In this document: positions 30,335 through 32,012 of the stretch, in pieces
How the letters are laid out: the number at the start of each line of letters is the position of its first letter
Position numbering within the stretch: position 1 is the first letter of the stretch
DNA from: Equivita sp045641605
GTDB lineage: Bacteria; Actinomycetota; Coriobacteriia; Coriobacteriales; Eggerthellaceae
Assembly: GCA_045641605.1 (NCBI GenBank)
Contig: JAZUHG010000001.1
Span: 1-32,012 of the forward strand
Length of the DNA: 32,012 bases
Direction: 5' to 3'
Program-made: the position numbers and the translations under genes
Notes under the pieces: model-generated
Database searches by the model: none
Told to the model about the DNA's origin: nothing
What the model saw: only the letters and a program-made list of their open reading frames with translations

Positions 30335-30365
30335 TGACGATTCGCTATCTTTTTTCTCTACACAA

Positions 30366-30604
30366 TGGCTCAAAATCGAGTTTATTGGTCATTTTTTTGA
30401 AAAAAATATCAAAATATTTTAAAAATTGGCTGAGATTTAAGTTTATTGGTAGATTTTTTGAAATAAACTGCATTTTGAGCCAGAAACCTTCAAAAAAGAA
30501 GCAAATTTTTTTATAAAGTGCAAACAAAGTTAATTTTGAGCCAAATACTTTCAAAAATCAGCAAAAGATCTGGAAAAAAGACAGACTATTCGGATTTTGG
30601 GCCA
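30366..30604. repeat. Motif array C: two forward, three reverse units (61 bp period)
   Basis: Forward TGGCTCAAAA 30366 and degenerate TGGCTGAGAT 30427; reverse TTTTGAGCCA 30473, 30534 and TTTTGGGCCA 30595. Spacings 61, 46, 61, 61. Same layout as array B, with similar inner text (GTTTATTGGT, TTTTTTGAAA, AAATAAACTGCATTTTGAGC). Confidence 0.85.
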
Positions 30605-30619
30605 TTGTTGGGAGAGTTT

Positions 30620-30777
30620 GGGGTGTCGGCTCAGGTGGGAGAGATTTTGGAATTCATATTTCGAAACCCCTGCAGCGCCGAGGACTTGCTGGCAGCTTGC
30701 CTGCACAAGGGCATTTCGCGAAGCCGTTGAGAAATAGAATTCCGAAATCTCTCCCAACGGCCTCGTCTTCGGAGTTA
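30620..30777 (-). repeat. Structured intergenic element, copy H5
   Basis: Reverse orientation, beginning directly after the permease stop, as H3 does for its gene. Arms GAGATTTTGGAATTCATA and TAGAATTCCGAAATCTC. Inner hairpin GCAG-GCAAG-CTGC on the minus strand. Confidence 0.8.
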
Positions 30778-30778
30778 A

Positions 30779-32011
30779 TTATTTCTTGAGGGAGGCTTTC
30801 CATTTTGCGGTGCTTCGGCGGGCGAATAGAGGCAACAAAAGGCCGATACCACAAAGGATAAATGGCATGCCACAATTCATAATAAGTTGAAAGACGTCCG
30901 GCGCGCTGGTCATCTTCATGATGATGGCCGCTGCTGTAATAGCAAAGCACCAAAAACCAATAAACATGCCAAGACCCTTAGACTTGGTAAGGGCATAGTC
31001 TTCGTTAGGGAACTTAGACATCTGCGCCTTGAGGGCCATATAGGCAGCAAATACAAATAAATAACGGATTGGCATACAAATGCTATTGATATCAATTAAC
31101 CATTTAACAACGCCGTTGGCATCGCCCAAGCCCAAGCATGGGATTACGGTAATTACCGTAACGATGATTCCCACAACCAAAATGCCGTTAGGATAGCTAC
31201 CATATTTATTTTTCTTTAACCACCATCTTGGAATGAAATCTGTGTCTGCATTTCCAAGAAGGATGCGAAGCGGGGCATCGATGCTAATTATAATGGCGGC
31301 AAATTGAGCCAAGGCATTAGATAAAGCATAGGCATACATTAGCCAATCGCCAAGGCCGAAGAAGTAGCCCAACTTGCAGAAGGCTTGGTATTGGCCGTTG
31401 GCCAAAAAGTCTGCGTTGTCTCTAAGGATTTCTTGACCATCGTAGAAAGAGTTCATTGCAAAGGTGCCAAGCACTGCAGTTGCAAATACCATAATTACAA
31501 GCAAGATCATTCCCTTGGGGAAGCCTTTGCCAGGGTCTTTCATGCTTTTTACATATGGCGCAAATTTCTCACAACCACCAACAGCCAAGATTAGAATGGA
31601 CATATTCATAAGCAAGCTTAGGTCGTTTGGCCATAGGCCGTCGCGTGTTAGATCAAAGCTACGAAGGTCGCCAGAGTGTGATGGGTTAATTAGCGGGGCA
31701 GCAAAGATCATAACAATGTATAAGAACATCATTACAAAAATTGCAATACCGGCAATTTTTGAGATTGACTTTACCATGTCTGCACCTCTAATTGAGAGGA
31801 ATAATGCAAGCAAGAAAACCGCTAGGCATAGCAACTGAAGGACTGTTACATCCATGTTTTTGACTGTGCCTTCGGGGTTAAAAATCCAGTTGAGAGCAAC
31901 AACAAGCATGTTAGATTTTTGAGTAAGGTATGGCATATGGACAACCCAATAAATCCAGCCGGCGAAAAATGCAACCTTCGGGCCGATGGTCTTAAAGCAC
32001 CACACTCCAAC
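30779..32011 (-). CDS. APC-superfamily amino-acid permease (partial, N-terminus outside)
   Basis: 410 residues are visible, and the gene runs off the right edge; the first codons seen read VGVWCFKTIGPK, so the true start lies outside. About nine to ten membrane segments with APC-type text (AGWIYWVVHMPYL, SIRGADMVKSISKIAGIAIFVMMFLY, LLMNMSILILAVGGCEKFAPYVKSMKDPGKGFPKG, YALSNALAQFAAIIISIDAPLRILLG). The pattern is closest to glutamate/GABA antiporter-like carriers such as YjeM, but the substrate is uncertain. About a dozen Trp codons, all TGG, and no in-frame TGA: resident chromosomal style. Stop TAA, followed at once by H5. Confidence 0.8.
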   Translation of the reverse strand, partial: VGVWCFKTIGPKVAFFAGWIYWVVHMPYLTQKSNMLVVALNWIFNPEGTVKNMDVTVLQLLCLAVFLLALFLSIRGADMVKSISKIAGIAIFVMMFLYIVMIFAAPLINPSHSGDLRSFDLTRDGLWPNDLSLLMNMSILILAVGGCEKFAPYVKSMKDPGKGFPKGMILLVIMVFATAVLGTFAMNSFYDGQEILRDNADFLANGQYQAFCKLGYFFGLGDWLMYAYALSNALAQFAAIIISIDAPLRILLGNADTDFIPRWWLKKNKYGSYPNGILVVGIIVTVITVIPCLGLGDANGVVKWLIDINSICMPIRYLFVFAAYMALKAQMSKFPNEDYALTKSKGLGMFIGFWCFAITAAAIIMKMTSAPDVFQLIMNCGMPFILCGIGLLLPLFARRSTAKWKASLKK

Positions 32012-32012
32012 A

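Noticed and set aside
30210..30422. Plus-strand ORF 30210-30422 with a GAAGGAG site
   Set aside because: It is the antisense of the permease remnant running into array C.
1..32012. UGA as glycine (code 25, Gracilibacteria/SR1)
   Set aside because: The TGA positions fall on conserved aromatic sites (RhuM FRIWAT, LYAYW, DUF285 NW) where TGG is used in sibling repeats of the same protein.
1..32012. Selenocysteine or occasional readthrough
   Set aside because: Far too many codons, no SECIS-like need, no Cys at these positions in relatives, and no gene stops at TGA.
1..32012. Insertion sequences and tRNA/rRNA genes
   Set aside because: No transposase motif and no cloverleaf or rRNA sequence found by eye.

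Overview
The window reads as chromosome of a Gram-positive-type bacterium: it has a membrane-anchored Ser/Thr kinase, sortase-style QTGD surface proteins, giant BspA-like adhesin modules, and several near-leaderless promoters with extended -10 boxes. Leaderless starts and the kinase hint at an actinobacterial (perhaps Coriobacteriia-like) host, but I cannot settle the lineage. The overriding fact is that UGA is read as tryptophan. Under the standard code most genes break into pieces; when TGA is read as Trp the pieces join in a single frame, family-conserved Trp positions are filled, and all 21 main genes end in TAA or TAG, none in TGA. All gene coordinates below use this code.

Layout. (1) 1-3350: C-terminus of a Ser/Thr kinase, a YjbQ-family gene and a small QTGD-anchored surface protein. 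(2) 3665-6445: NYN-domain nuclease with a convergent small RNA, an autoregulated-looking Fic protein, a two-gene operon of unknown small proteins, and a type I toxin/antisense-RNA locus. (3) 6540-14426: AT-rich defence-type island: a DNA-methylase/HsdS-like specificity protein, a ClpX-like AAA+ protein with a membrane partner, a GIY-YIG/DUF2075 helicase fusion, and a C5-methyltransferase/PD-(D/E)XK restriction pair. (4) 14611-18587: a DUF5009-type membrane acyltransferase, then two units (a MuF_C/PBECR-like putative nuclease with partner, and RhuM) each under a perfect SOS-type box. (5) 18547-30134: two divergent surface-protein genes, one of them encoding a 3429-residue protein in six DUF285 modules. 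(6) 30181-end: terminator, remnant of a permease 3' end, and an APC-family permease on the minus strand running off the window.

Two repeat families run through the intergenic spaces. One is a ~150-170 bp structured element (five copies, H1-H5) with an outer stem and an inner hairpin that both show compensatory changes; most copies sit directly after stop codons. The other is an array with fixed geometry, two forward plus three reverse copies of a TGGCTCAAAA-type motif, at three loci. Neither matches a family I can name.

Genes with core functions (kinase, permease, acyltransferase, Fic, YjbQ) use almost only TGG for Trp, whereas the accessory and surface genes use mostly TGA. This suggests a recent or still-spreading reassignment, or an origin of the accessory genes within other UGA-Trp genomes.
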